Positions 33,013-44,855 of a stretch of DNA of 64,000 nucleotides are shown here, piece by piece. The DNA comes from Kingdonia uniflora (lineage: Eukaryota; Streptophyta; Magnoliopsida; Ranunculales; Circaeasteraceae). Where the stretch lies: positions 186,001 to 250,000 of the forward strand of contig JACGCM010000146.1 in assembly GCA_014058105.1 (NCBI GenBank), written 5' to 3'. The first letter of the stretch is position 1; every line of letters begins with the position of its first letter. A model generated the notes under the pieces. That model searched no databases, was not told the DNA's origin, and saw nothing but the letters and a program-made list of their open reading frames with translations. The translations under genes were made by a program, and so were the position numbers.

Positions 33013-34324
33013 TCAAGTACCTGGTCTGCCCCTCTTGGTCAGACGTTTCATGACCTCAGCTTGCCTTTGCTGATAGTATTGCAATTGATGTCCAAAAATA
33101 TTACTCAGGTCTTTATCCATGATTTTGCGATTTTCCCTTACTTGTTACAAATCCATTTTGGCTTGCCATTGTTGATTTGCTTATGCTCTTCTTCTTTTGC
33201 TTATCTTTTTTCTAACCGTAGTTCAGAATTTGGGCCCACGGACTGAGGTATAGGTGGGCCGTCGGGGTCCTCCGATAAATTGTTTGATCCGACAAAGTTC
33301 TCCAGAGAAGAATTATCCAATGTTCTTCTAGCAATTTTTCTTGGTACATTCCCCGCATGGTTCAACCCATCATCCCTTAGGTTGGAAAATCTTATACGCT
33401 TCACAGTATTTGAAGTCATTGCCGCCATTCAAGCCTTGATAGATAGATCTTGTGTGCATCGTTTTCCTACAATTCACAAAATTACCAAATACAAATAAAT
33501 AACGTGTATATCCACGAGAAATAAACAAAATTGAGTTAAAGGAAATTAAAACGTACCCGATCTTCTTCTGTTTTCCCGCTGCTATTCCTAAATCGTTCTT
33601 GAGCAACTATCCCCTTGTACGCCACACATTGTGCATTAAGGGTATACCACTGAGCTTTGGTCGACCCACTTGATCGTCGTATAAGGCACTTGGGGTCTCT
33701 GTTAAAGGCAATATTGACCTTTTGATAGAAAATAAAACCCTTTGTGCGGCCCACTGTCTGGATAGAAGCTGTTACCTACGCCCTTGTGAGACACGTAAAG
33801 TCTGCTTCGGTCCAATGCAGTCCAGCATCATCCGTCTCTTCCAAAAACTCAGCATCTTCTGGCACTTACACGCTTTGTGTTTGTTTTATGGGTGATCTTT
33901 TTTTTCTTCCTTTTCCTTTTTCTTTCTGGGATGCCGCCGCTTCAACAGGTATTGACGTATTTACATAACTTTGACTGTACTGAGTAGATTCACCATAGAA
34001 TAGGAAGTTCTGAAAGTAATTTGGAGGTTAAAAACCTTGAGGTTGAGTGAGTGGATAGGGTTGATAGTACGGGTTAAACGCCTGATGTTGCTGTTGAGAG
34101 AGTGTAAATAGATTTTGATATTGTCCATAACTGGGATCCCATTGTGACATGGTAAACGGAGGTGGGGTCTGTGATTGGAATTGAGGTTGGAATTGCGATT
34201 GGTATTGGTAGAGGTATATAGTGAATTGTGATGATGGGTGTTGAGCGAATAGTGTTGAAGGTGGGCTATTGGAGGATGGGGTCGACGGTGTAGAGTTATT
34301 ACTACTAGTGTCAGAGTTCGCCAT
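33013..34324 (-). pseudogene. Harbinger ORF1, Myb/SANT-like (unit B)
   Basis: The start at 34,324 reads MANSDTSSNNSTPSTPSSNS, a low-complexity Ser/Pro/Gln N-terminus (QFQPQFQSQ, YYQPYPLTQPQGF) that stops at 34,028. The DNA-binding part continues past the stop: LHWTEADFTCLTRA, GFIFYQKVNIAFN, WYTLNAQCVAYKGIV. The C-terminal part is in two further frames (33,428-33,201; about 33,160-33,013) and ends GHQLQYYQQRQAEV, KRLTKRGRPGT, stop. It is convergent with the transposase gene. Stops and an apparent intron (about 33,440-33,555) break it. Confidence 0.78.
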
Positions 34325-34618
34325 TTGGGGGGAGTGTAGAGGTTTTCCTTTATGCTCTGCAATTGGTTTTAGGGGAGAAGTAGCCAGGGAGTGTTCAGGA
34401 GAAATAATTGAGATTGGAGGAGGTTTGATTACCGCGCGGTGTTCCTTTTCCCAAAAAGTAAGGATGAAACTGTACGACGAAAGGACGCATCTGTACAGAA
34501 AGCAGGGGTGACCGACACGTGTCTGAGGGAGCCATCGTTTTAAAAACTGAGGGAGAATATAAAAACTCCTCTTTCTCTCCCTCATAAATTTTTTACAGTT
34601 CTAGAGAGAGAAAAAAGT
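34325..34618. other. right flank of unit B
   Basis: It contains the motif ACCGCGCGGTGTTCCTTTT at 34,431-34,449. No terminal repeat or gene seen. The right edge of unit B and the left edge of the Tat element must lie here. Confidence 0.5.
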
Positions 34619-37600
34619 ATGGTAAACGATGCGTCTAGAGAAAGAAAGCATTTGAGTTCTGAGGGTTTCCCACCATTGTTGACAAAAACTTCTTTCGGTA
34701 TTTCAACTACGCTTGAAAATGAGCAAAAACGAAGGTTTTCTTCAAAGGTTGTTGGTAAAGCAGAAGATTGTGGGTCTTCTAGTACAGGTTAGTGGGATTT
34801 CTTGATTATGTATTTTTGCTTTTGTAAATAGAATTATGTATTTGGGGTTGTCTTGGATTGTACTGTGAATTAGAATTTGGGGGATAATTTGGGAACTTTT
34901 TTGGGAGTATGAATTTCCAATTTTTTTGTATAGTTGTATTTGTGTTCTATAACTGTTTCTGGGAGAACGGAGAAAGTCTGAATACTTTCTTTAAAGTTTG
35001 AAATGAGAAAATATTTGTTATAGGGGTTATTGGCTAATAAAAAAAATGTGGGTGGGATTTTGTTATCAGTATTGTAGATTATTGCGCAATCTTTGAAAAA
35101 AATCATAAAGATATACTTAATAAACGTTAATTTTTTGAATTGTAGGTTGAGTATGCGTACTAAAAATTTAAGTCCTAGGAGTAAATTTATAGTTTCAACC
35201 AGTTCAGAAGAAACTTTGTCGTTGGGTAGAGAGGACGATTGTAATAGAATGGAGGAGGTCGTAGATAATAGAAAAGTATTAATAGGTGTGGTAGAAAATG
35301 TGACTATTCGGGTCGAGCATATAGTGGTGGTGGACGCTGAAAGGGAAGCAAGGGATGATGATATGGAATTTTATATGTACCCGGAGGGGGTGGATGCGGG
35401 AAAAGAGTTTCTGAAATATAAAAAGAAACTAAAAGGAAGGTGGCGGGAATATGTAGTGGAGGAAGATTTGTGGTTTATGGCATTTTTTCCAGTTGGGCGG
35501 AGAAAGATGTATTACTAAGTTCCTAGCCTCGATCTGTTTAAGTTCAATAGAGGAATTCAGGACGATGTGGAGATAACATATTACAATGGATCTGTGGAGT
35601 ATGGCCTGAATGATGGTTTCCTATGTTATCTAAACTAGTTATCGTATGGCCTTAGAGTACCTTTGACCCATTTCTAAAAAGGGGTTATAAATTTGTTATA
35701 TTGCTGCCCAACGTAGCTGAATGAGAATGTCTATGAAATGATGAGGGTCTGTGAGACTTTGAATGATAGGTATGTAGAGAGTGAATGATATTGCGAAGCA
35801 GTACGTTGTTACTGATATGATGAAGTTTTATAAAATTAAGTATTTGAAAGCTAGTAGGGGTTGTTACCTATATAATGATTCATAGAAACTAAATTTTTTT
35901 GATTCCAATTCTGCTGGTCGACCATGGAACGACCATCTTGTATTGGTCAGGGGTAAGTCCCAGATGAACCAACACTCGAGCTGGAATTTAAATATTTTAA
36001 TCTAAGTAAGTGGCTTAGGCTATCTTAAGTAAATGTCTGACCGCATGCGAGCTCCTAATCAAATTTATGCTTACTTTTCAGGTTTCGTAGCCGTCGCTAC
36101 TCCTAACGAGTTGAGCTTGTTTGATTATATATCGCGCGAACAGAATGAGCTGAAGAAAGTTCTTGAAGATCTAAACATCTGGAGAGACAAAAGGGTGAAC
36201 TCAGAGATTCCCAAGGTCTAACGTTCTAACCTGAGGCGGGCTATGGCTGGTCGAGGGGAGTCTATAAATGAAAAGGGTTCTTCAATAAATATTGGGGATT
36301 TGGACTTGTCTCTTCTACCTAATTTTGTGGGTATCCCTCCTTCTGAAACTTCTAGTAGCATCCAAAAGTTTCGTAGGTTAAGAAAATTAAACCATGAGCT
36401 TTCTCGGTCTTCTATAGAGGTTCCACAAGTAGCCAAAGGTGGTAACTTATTAGTTCAGGATACGTCTAATGTTAAGATTATGAGAAAACAAAAAATTGGT
36501 GATGCGATCACCTATGAGAAAGAGAAGTCCGTACTTCCAAAGCGGAAACATTATGAGTTCAAAGGAAGTGATTGAACTCGGTCCGATGTGGTGGAAAAGC
36601 TTAGGTTAGTGAAGAGCCACTGATTTTCTCTTGTTGAGAATTATCCAGAGAAGCTCGAGAAAATATCCCAATAGCAAGTTGCCCAAGTAAATGTTATTAT
36701 GATTTTATGATGGTGGATGTTATTCGGTGTTATTGTTCTTGATTTGATTATTGTTTTGCATCTATCTATGCTTGTGAAGGGTTCTTCTCAATTTCTTTTG
36801 AAGAGGATCAAGGAACATTTGGAGCTCTCCCATAAGGTTGAGGCTCAAATGGAATAAAATGTACAGTTGAAAAAGTAGTTGAATGAGTTGACTACTGAGT
36901 TCGAGAGAGAAAAAGAGAGAGCGGTGGAAGCCGCTAAGGTTTCTATAAGGTTGGAACTTCAAGCGTGGTTAGCAGAGCGCCAAAAACACATGGAGAGCGT
37001 GGTAGAGACGGTGAAGGTGGGGTAGAACAATCTGTAGGGTGGAACAGCCTGATCCAGTCATATCATTCCTTTGGCTTATCTGATAACGACATAACTCTCA
37101 GTTTAGCAGACAAGTACGAAGAGATCTTTCCTTCGGATGTTGAAGATGAGCAGGTCGAGGTAGATCGGCCAAATAATAATGTTGCCCCTGAAGATGTGGT
37201 GAATGTACCCCCTCCCCAAAATACTGATCAAACTCAAGATGTTACTGTTAGAGCTAAATCACCTTAAAAGGTAGAGTCTGCCAAAAGTTGTTAGGCCTAG
37301 CCTTTTTTGTTTGGTTATCATTATGCGTTGTATGGTTATCCTGTTTTAAAATTTTAATCTGTCATGAGAATATAACTGTTTATTGGGGAGACTGTCAGTT
37401 TTGATAGACACGTGTGATTTTGTTATGTGGATTTAAATTGTTGTAATAATAGAAAATTTGTAATCTATGTAGGACGTAGAGTGTTTGAGGGCCACTGTTA
37501 CCACTATGGAGAGAGCGTTGAGTAGAGCTAGGGACTCCATGACTCATACTCAACATGTATTAAATAAAATTGAATATGAGAGAAGACATTTTAAATCTGT

Positions 37601-38652
37601 ATCAGAGAAGAATTTTAGTGAATTATATGAACTTCAGGGTAGATATGCTAAAATGAAAATAGAGAAAGATGAGACTAAGAAGAAAGAAGATGAGATGTTT
37701 GACTTATTTAAAAAAATCATAAAAGAGGTTTGCTTTGCTGATAAGGGTGACAAGGCCAAGTGTCAGAGAGCGTTGTTATCTCTAACACTGTACTTTGATG
37801 CCGAAGTGGATCGTGAATGATGGCTAAAAGATGCTTACGTACACATTTGAAAAGAGATGGGTATAATACTAGATCCAGCTCGAGTTCAATTATTGGCGCA
37901 AGAAGCAAGAAATCGACATGATGTAGAAGCAAAAAAATGTTCGGCTCGAGCTGGTGTATCTATTATATGGGGTGGTATAGGTGTATGACTTAATGTTTTC
38001 GGTTTTGTGTATGAGGATTGTACTTTTCAATATCAATAAAGATTAGAAGGTGATACGAGTTAACTTAAAGAGTGAATTAAACAAATCATAAGAAACGCTG
38101 AACTTGTGTACCAAACAAAACATACGTCTTGTAGCTCAAGTGACAGAGAAGATATCACTGAAAAAGAAAGTGGAAGGGAACTGAAGGCTTTACAAGTGGC
38201 GCAGAAAGAAACTCGTGAGCGTTTATATGATTCAGGTAAAAGGACAAGGGAATATTTGCATCCTAAACGAGCACATGTTGTAGTTCAGACTAACCAAGAA
38301 CGTCATATAGAGGCAGTGATTGGCTTCTATGCGCGAGTTGGACAGAGTGGAGAATGAATTTAGAAAGTATATCACGGAATGTGGAAAAAATTTTGATGTA
38401 GGAAATGCGAAGGATAAGAATTTATGGTTTGTAAAAGATGATAACGGAAAAGCTTTTGAAAAACCAGTTTCTGTACCTATACAAAATTGGTCAGAGGACG
38501 AGGAGGAAGGTGTCGAAGATTTAGTATCTCGTTCTCAGCGAACACGTCGTCAGCAAGATATTACAAGATTTTGTTTGTCTGGTACTGATCAGGTAAGTAG
38601 CTCGCAGCGAGGAGGGAGGAAAACACAGTCTTTTCGCCACTCCATGAAATAG
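34619..38652 (+). pseudogene. extra ORF of the Tat-lineage gypsy element, opposite strand to pol
   Basis: Read on the plus strand, exon-like stretches are 34,619-34,787 (MVNDASRERKHLSSEGFPPL), 35,150-35,760, 35,800-36,220 and 36,243-38,652. The middle part has YYNGSVEYGLNDGFLCYLN, SYGLRVPLTHF, ENVYEMMRVCETLNDRY, FYKIKYLKASRGCYLY and HLVLVRGK, like the 'putative gypsy-type transposon' domain (Transposase_28) of plants. It is followed by long charged coiled-coil segments (for example 37,485-37,820, ending CQRALLSLTLYFDAEVD). It converges with pol and ends about 240 bp from it. Grande and other Tat elements are known to have such an additional antisense ORF near the 3' LTR. It is riddled with stops. 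It could instead be an independent older gene fragment. Confidence 0.65.
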
Positions 38653-38839
38653 AGAAAGAAGTAATTTTCCCATGTGCTACGTGTTTCTATTTTTATATGA
38701 TGTTTTGTAGATTGTTTCAAAGTAGGTTTGAGTTATTTGTAAAAATGTATAATAGATGTGCGTTGTTTGTATAGTAGATGATTAGTATGTATAGTAGATG
38801 TGTATGTCGGTCAAACACAAGTATTTCATTAATGTAAGA

Positions 38840-40240
38840 ACGACGTACATACAAATTTAAAATAGATAACAAATCCTAGATTGTGATACATCCTTATCTG
38901 CGATATAACTTCAATTTCCTTGTATTCCAGGGATTTGGAATTTGAACTCCGACCTTTGTAATTAGATCGTAAGAACCGATCCTGCTTTTGCTGGTAACGA
39001 TGAAAGGTCCTTCCCAATTTTCTACGAGTTTTATGGCATTTAATTTCTTTATGTGTTTTGGAACTTCTTGTAGAACGAGTTCTTAAATCTTAAATTCTCT
39101 ATTTCAAACTCGTTTGTTGTAAGATTTTTCCAACGTCTGATGATATCTCCCCAGATTCATAATTGCTCGATCTCTTGTTTCTTCAATCCAGTTCATATTG
39201 CACACTAACTGGAACTTATTTTATTTATCTATCATTTCGTGGTTACGGACGGGGTGATGATACTGAGTTGGGATAATTGCTTCAGTTCCGTAGGCTAGCA
39301 AGAAAGGTATACACCCTGTTGACACTCGTGGTATTTTTCAATATGCCTACAATACATATGGTAACTCTTGGACCCAATTAATCTTTTTCTCTGTCAAACG
39401 TTTTTTTATCCCGTCGACTATAGTGCGGTTGGTGATCTCGGCTTGACCATTCCCCTATGAGTAGTAAGGATTTGAAGGAGAATGAATGATGTTATGTTGG
39501 TTGTGAATCTCGACCACTTTGGTACCCACGAACTGTGGTCCATTATCAATTCTGATGAGATGGGGGCAACGAAACCTTATAATAATATTCTCCCATATGA
39601 ACTTGATGACTTCTTTTTCTCGTGTTTGACACAAAGGGACTGCTTCTATCCATTTGGTGAAGTAGTCAGTTGCTACCAAGAGGTGCTTCCTTTTCCTAGG
39701 TGTGTTTAGAAATTCTTCAAAAAGATCGAGGGCCCATCTTTTGAAAGGCCAATATACTTTGCTAGAATGAAGCTCCAAGGCCGGAGCTCAAATTTTGGTT
39801 CCATGTTCCTGACATACCTATCATTTGCTCGTATATTTGATGGCATGTACTCTCATTCTAGGCTAAAAGACTCTCTGAGTAATAGCCCGACTTGCTAAGG
39901 ATCGTCCTGCCACATGTGGTCCATAAGTACCTTCATGTAAGTCATGTAAAAAATTGAAGGCTTTTGTGTCAGACAGACATTTGAGATAAGGCCCTGTAAC
40001 TGACTTTTTGTAAAGGAAGTTGTCAATAATAGTGTATCATTTAGCATTTTCAATCAGCCTTCGCCTTTCATTAACATCTTTAGAAAGTTCACCAGTAAAA
40101 TTTTTATTTGGTCCAATGTATTTGAGAAAAGGTCATCTCCAATCGTTGTCTTCTTCCTTGTTGCTCCCAGTATTAATGACATGTGATCAGATGATGTTAA
40201 TACTGAGGGGTAGATACTATTTTAAAATTTAAATATCTAG
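38840..40240 (-). pseudogene. Tat-lineage gypsy integrase
   Basis: The minus-strand integrase core at 39,778-39,455 reads VYWPFKRWALDLFEE, HLLVATDYFTKWIEAVPL, FRCPHLIRIDNGPQFVG. The C-terminal end at 39,020-38,894 reads ENWEGPFIVTSKSRIGSYD and IPNPWNTRKLKLYRR, stop at 38,894. The catalytic D (DYF region, DNG) is visible. The frame is broken in several places. Confidence 0.88.
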
Positions 40241-40770
40241 CTTCTGTTCCAAGGACTCCAACAATATAAGCAAGGGAATTCACATGTTTGTTCTCTCCTC
40301 GAGGTAAGTACTCGATTGTTGCCTTATTATCTGCATAAGGCAACGAATGGTAGATTATCACATTCGTGCCCTATTATCTACATAATCCACCATTTTTCCA
40401 TTTTTTTGAAATCGTTCTGTGTAATGGTTTATGATCAATAAAGAATCTTTGTATATAAATAGTTTAGGTACTCCGAGTTCCAATGCTATATCCATTCTAT
40501 GAATTAATGTCTCGTATTCTACTTTATTGTTGGTGGCATCAAAATTGAGCTGGATTGATTTTTCAATTCTATCATTAGGTATGATAAGAACGATACCGAT
40601 TTCTGAGCTTGTTGGTCTAGCAGATCCCTCGGTTAAAAGCCGCCACCCTTTTGTTGGTACCCAGTCTAATTTTTCTTCAAATTGTTCTTCCATGAGATTG
40701 ATGTCATCTTCTTTCCAATTAGGGTCGTTGACTTGAAAATCTGCCAAGAAATCTGCTACTACCTGACCCT
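40241..40770 (-). pseudogene. second (archaeal-type) RNase H of the Tat element
   Basis: The minus strand at 40,747-40,358 reads EEKLDWVPTKGWRLLTEGSA, then IQLNFDATNNKVEYETLIH, MDIALELGVPKLFIYKDSLL and YTERFQKNG. The N-x-EYE-LI and D-S-LLI pattern is the second RNase H that marks Tat-lineage gypsy elements. The first Asp position has become Glu (TEGS). Confidence 0.8.
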
Positions 40771-42100
40771 TTTATGAATGTCTCAGTTCAAAACGAATAT
40801 CGTGCTCCCTTAAACTAACCAACTACTGTTTCCTTTTGGACAAGACTTCTCGCAGGGGGTAATTTGTCATTACACGAATCGAATTAGCTTAAAAGTATTG
40901 TTTTAACTTCTGTGAAGTGTAGATGAGGGTTAGGAGTAACTACTTGTATTGTGCTTTTAATGGGGTAAGAGTCTTACTGATGAAATAGACGGGTTTTTTT
41001 TTCTTCTGTTTTTTCTGTTTTGTCGTCAAGTCGAATGAGTACCAAACTTAGTGAGTTCTCTATAACGGTAAGGTATATTATAAGCTCTTCACCTTCTATG
41101 GGGTACTCATTATTGGTTGTTTTCCCAAGTAACTTTTCAATTTCTAAAATGCTGCATCACATTCTTTGCTCCACTCGATCTCTGAGTCTTTTTTAGTTTT
41201 GCCTTTTCGTGTCCCTTCGCGCAGTAGGTTAAATAACCATCTACATCGGTCTGAGGACTTTGATATAAATTGATTTATTATTGCTATTTTTCCAGCCAAT
41301 TTTTGTACGTCTTTCTTCGTCTTCGGTGAGGGCATGGATAATAGGGAACAAATGTGATCTGGGTTAGGTTCGATTCTTTTCTAGTTAATCAAATGACCCA
41401 AATTTTTTATGGATTGGACTCTAAACTGGTATTTATCAGGGTTGAGCTTCATCTTGTATGATAGAAGAAATTCAAAGGTTGTGTGAAGATCTGCGAGATG
41501 ATTTTCTTTTTTCAGACTCTTACACAACATGTCATCGATGTAGACTTCCATTATTTCCCCAACCTGATTCTTTAACATCTGGGTCATCAATCTTTGATAA
41601 GTGGAGTATACATTTTTGAGTCAGAAAGGCATGACTTTATAACAGTATAACCCATACTTTGTGATGAAAGCTATGTTCTCATGATCGTCGGGCAAGAGTG
41701 GTATTTAATTATATCTTAACGTAGCATTCATCATGGACAGGAATTCGTGTCCAGCGGTTAAATCGAGCAGATGATTAATTATAGGAAGAGGGAAACTATC
41801 TTTAGGAGTGTGTTTATTTAGGTCTGTAAAATCCACACATACTCTGATCTTGCCATTTATCTTCGGAACTGCCACAATGTTTGAGATCCAGTTATGATAT
41901 TGCCTTTTGGATAAATCCGACTTCGATAAGTTTACCGATCTCCTTGTTAACTTCCTCCCGGAGTCGGGGTGCTAATGTTCTCTATTTTTGTTTAACCGCC
42001 TCAGCCTTGTCTTTTAAGCAAAGTTTATGGCAAGCCAAGGAGGGGTCGACACCAGACATTTCATGAAATGTCCATGCAAACACATTACTGTTTTCCTTTA
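40771..42100 (-). pseudogene. Tat gypsy reverse transcriptase and RNase H
   Basis: The minus strand includes MLKNQVGEIMEVYIDDMLCK (YIDD active site, about 41,580-41,520), YKMKLNPDKYQFRV, IKNLGHLI, then TKKDVQKLAGKIAIINQFIS, SDRCRWLFNLL. The upstream fingers are in broken frames to about 42,060. Decayed. Confidence 0.9.
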
Positions 42101-44386
42101 GAAATTGAACAAGATCATTTCGCTCTGTTATGGATAGAAGTGTCCCAATATATGTACCTTACTTTTCTCTACTAATTTCAACGTATTATGTAATTTATGC
42201 GCTTGGTGCTTGGTTCTCTCTGGGTTTAGTGTTTTATAATTGCGATGCATCATATTCCTCGGAAGGTTCTGTCATAACAGTTACTCTATTTTTACAAGCT
42301 CGAGCTAGCTTATGACTGCTTTTGATCTCATATATCTCACCATTCCAATTGAATCGTAGTGCCAAGTGATAAGTCGACATAATTGCCCTCATATTATACA
42401 GCGAGAAATATCGTGATTTCGCATTTATAACGTAAAATGTTACGTCGATTGTTACTGGCCTTGCTGTAATGGGAAGTACAATCTTACCTACTCATTCTTC
42501 TTTAGACCCATTGAAACCGCCAATGTCGATATCGCTAGCTTTGACTTGATCTGTTAAACCTACCTAATCGATTGTACTTTGGAAAAGAAACTCAATATTG
42601 TTCCCAGTATTTACCATCATTGTATGCAAGACCACATTCTTCATCTTTAACATGACAACAGGCGCATCATGATGAGGGAATTTGACATGACTGACGTCAC
42701 AATATTTGAAGGAGATCCCTATTCTCCTATTACTGGATTCTGGAAGCAATTAAGCTTCCTTCTCCACCATGGATAGGTCGTGACATTGGATGAGACGACG
42801 TTTTTTGAATTTGAAAGATCTACTGATTTTGTGTGTCTCAATGAAGTGGTTGAGACGAACATGGTATACATGTTTTTCCTCCGTTCCACCTTCAATCTAG
42901 ATGACCTCACTAGTAAGTTTGTAACTCCATTTATGTAACTGTCCAGGTCGGCGATGTATTCGTGAAATCTTCCTTCTTTACGTATATACTCCATGAGTCT
43001 ATGTAGAGCGCGTGTAGCAGTGCTCGGTATCATGATATCGGAATTTATGGTGTTTGCAGTATGACTTTCTTTCAATGGGCTGGAGTGGCTGTACATTCCT
43101 GAAGAACTTGTCTTTCTGAAGGGCAGGGTAGACATCGTCCTATTTTATGGTTAATCTTGGAAATCTCATCCTGTGGTTTGCCCTTTTGTTGATAAGATCG
43201 TCTTCTGTAGTTTTTGTCTATCGGATATCATTCTTTCGAGATCGATGTAATTGTTTACCTTTTCGATCATGTCTTCCATTGTTGTAGGTTTGTTCAAGAA
43301 GAGGTGTTCCTTTGTGCCACTCTCTAAGAGAAGAGCATTGGTGAAGGCCGATACTGTACTTTTTTGGTCGAGACTATCGACCCTTCTTGCCAAATCAAAG
43401 AATATTTTAGTGGAAGTCTCAAGCTTTTCTCCTAGCATTTGTTTGAGGCTTATCAGGGAGTAAATGTTCCCCTCTTTATCTCTGTTGTGCGAATAATTTT
43501 TAATGAAGAGCTCGCACAGTTATTCAAAGTATGAACCAACCCTTCTTTTAATGAATGGAACCATCGTAGAGGTTTGCCCTGGAGACTAGTGGGGAAAAAT
43601 TGACATAAAATGTGATTCGACGTAGAACGTAAACCTAAAGAGTCTTGGAACTATTGAATATGTTTGACGGGATTAGTCCCTTTCTATTTTAAAATTTTTG
43701 ATGTGTGAAAACTGGTTCGCACCTCACTGTCTAGCAGATCTTGCGCTATCGAGATCTTCTGTAATATGCTAAAGATGTTCTTGCTTGTGCGTGTTTGGAC
43801 TTCAAATAGCTCTTTAATGTGTTTGTCCATATGTTCCTAATTAACAAACTGTCGAGTCGCAGTTGTGTTAAGTTGGAGACATCTTTCTCTGGGATTGTGA
43901 TCTCCACTGCCTTCACTGAGCCTTTCGCGTATGGGAACCCGGGTTCTTCCTCTTTGTAGTTCCTCCACTTGTCTGAGGTCGGTCAGGGTTTTATCGACTT
44001 CTTGAGCAACAATAGGTATCAGTATGACTTCGGGTCCTCGTTGATTATGATTAGTTCGAATATCAGCTCCTTGGCTAATACTTCTAGGAGGCCCTAACCT
44101 ATCGCAAGCTTCTTGATGTAGTCGGGTGTGCCTATTTATTCTTCTGTGTTGTCTTATGCTGTTCTTGCAGGACTCTTAATGTTTCTCGTACTTTTATCAA
44201 TTGTCATTCTAGAGGAGCTCATCTTTCTGTCTTGGAATTTACGGTTGAGCGTAATTCTGCAATTTGATTTGCTCCTGTACCAGCTCCTTCAGTCTGTTCA
44301 ATTAAAGGGTTTTGACTTGGCTCGGTATTACGCAATGATGAAAAAATATATTTGTTACCTTCGAAAATCGTGGCTGATTGTCTAGA
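42101..44386 (-). pseudogene. Tat gypsy gag and protease region
   Basis: A protease-like stretch is at 42,749-42,564 (HHDAPVVMLKMKNVVLHTMM, then VNTGNNIEFLF, where active proteases have DTG). Gag-like coding runs from 43,500 leftwards (LGEKLETSTKIFFDLARRVD, TVSAFTNALLLESG, TTMEDMIEKVNNYIDLERM). The DTG to NTG change would abolish protease activity. Upstream to the leader only fragments remain. Confidence 0.75.
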
Positions 44387-44404
44387 TTCCCACAGACGCT
44401 GCCA
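44387..44404 (-). other. primer-binding site of the Tat gypsy element
   Basis: Minus-strand TGGCAGCGTCTGTGGGAA begins two bases inside an LTR edge (…CTCTAACA|TT). The position and TGG start suit a tRNA primer site. I cannot name the tRNA with certainty. Confidence 0.6.
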
Positions 44405-44406
44405 AA

Positions 44407-44855
44407 TGTTAGAGCCTAATTTTGTATCTTAAACTTAGTATCTCACACCAAATATGATCAGAATGCTATAAAAGTAACAAACAATCATGAACACCTAAGA
44501 ATTAACGTGGAAACCTAAGAATAGGCAAAAACCACGACCTCTCTTGAGGATTTTAAATGAATGGTCTTATTGATTAAGTGACTATCTATTACAACCAGTA
44601 TTTTGGATAGTTGAATATAGATATTTTAGATAGCAAAATATGTCCTTCATCTGTAATTCTCTGGTCCTCTTTATAGGTCTCATATTATGACTGTTTTATG
44701 ACCATTATCTTCTTTAATGGCAAACGTTACAACCAAGTTTTGATGGACCTTCATAATGGTTGTGTAACGGTCTGACTCTCTGTATTGTAACGGCTTTTTT
44801 TAATGACGTCGTGTGGTTGTAGATTCAAGCTGTTTGTACGGAGGTCGATGTTGCA
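44407..44855 (-). repeat. 5' LTR of the Tat gypsy element, approximate right edge
   Basis: It begins TGTTAGAGCC on the plus strand next to the primer-binding site. The right edge at ...GATGTTGCA is a guess based on the TG...CA rule and on the start of Athila-type sequence soon after. I could not find the matching 3' LTR on the other side near 34,600, so that side is probably truncated. Confidence 0.4.

Larger units (their letters stand above)
30917..34500. mobile_element. unit B: PIF/Harbinger DNA transposon, decayed
   Basis: The left end is TTA plus GAGCATCTCCAGCC (30,914-30,930). It carries a plus-strand DDE transposase and a minus-strand Myb/SANT ORF1, the two-gene organisation of plant PIF/Harbinger elements. 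Motifs of the form ACCGCGYGGTGTTCYTTTT occur near both edges (about 31,225-31,290 and 34,431-34,450). The right terminal repeat was not recognised, so the right boundary is approximate. Confidence 0.8.

Noticed and set aside
34619..38652. Treating the plus-strand ORFs as a functional host gene
   Set aside because: Many in-frame stops, transposon-type domain, and position relative to Tat pol favour a decayed transposon ORF.
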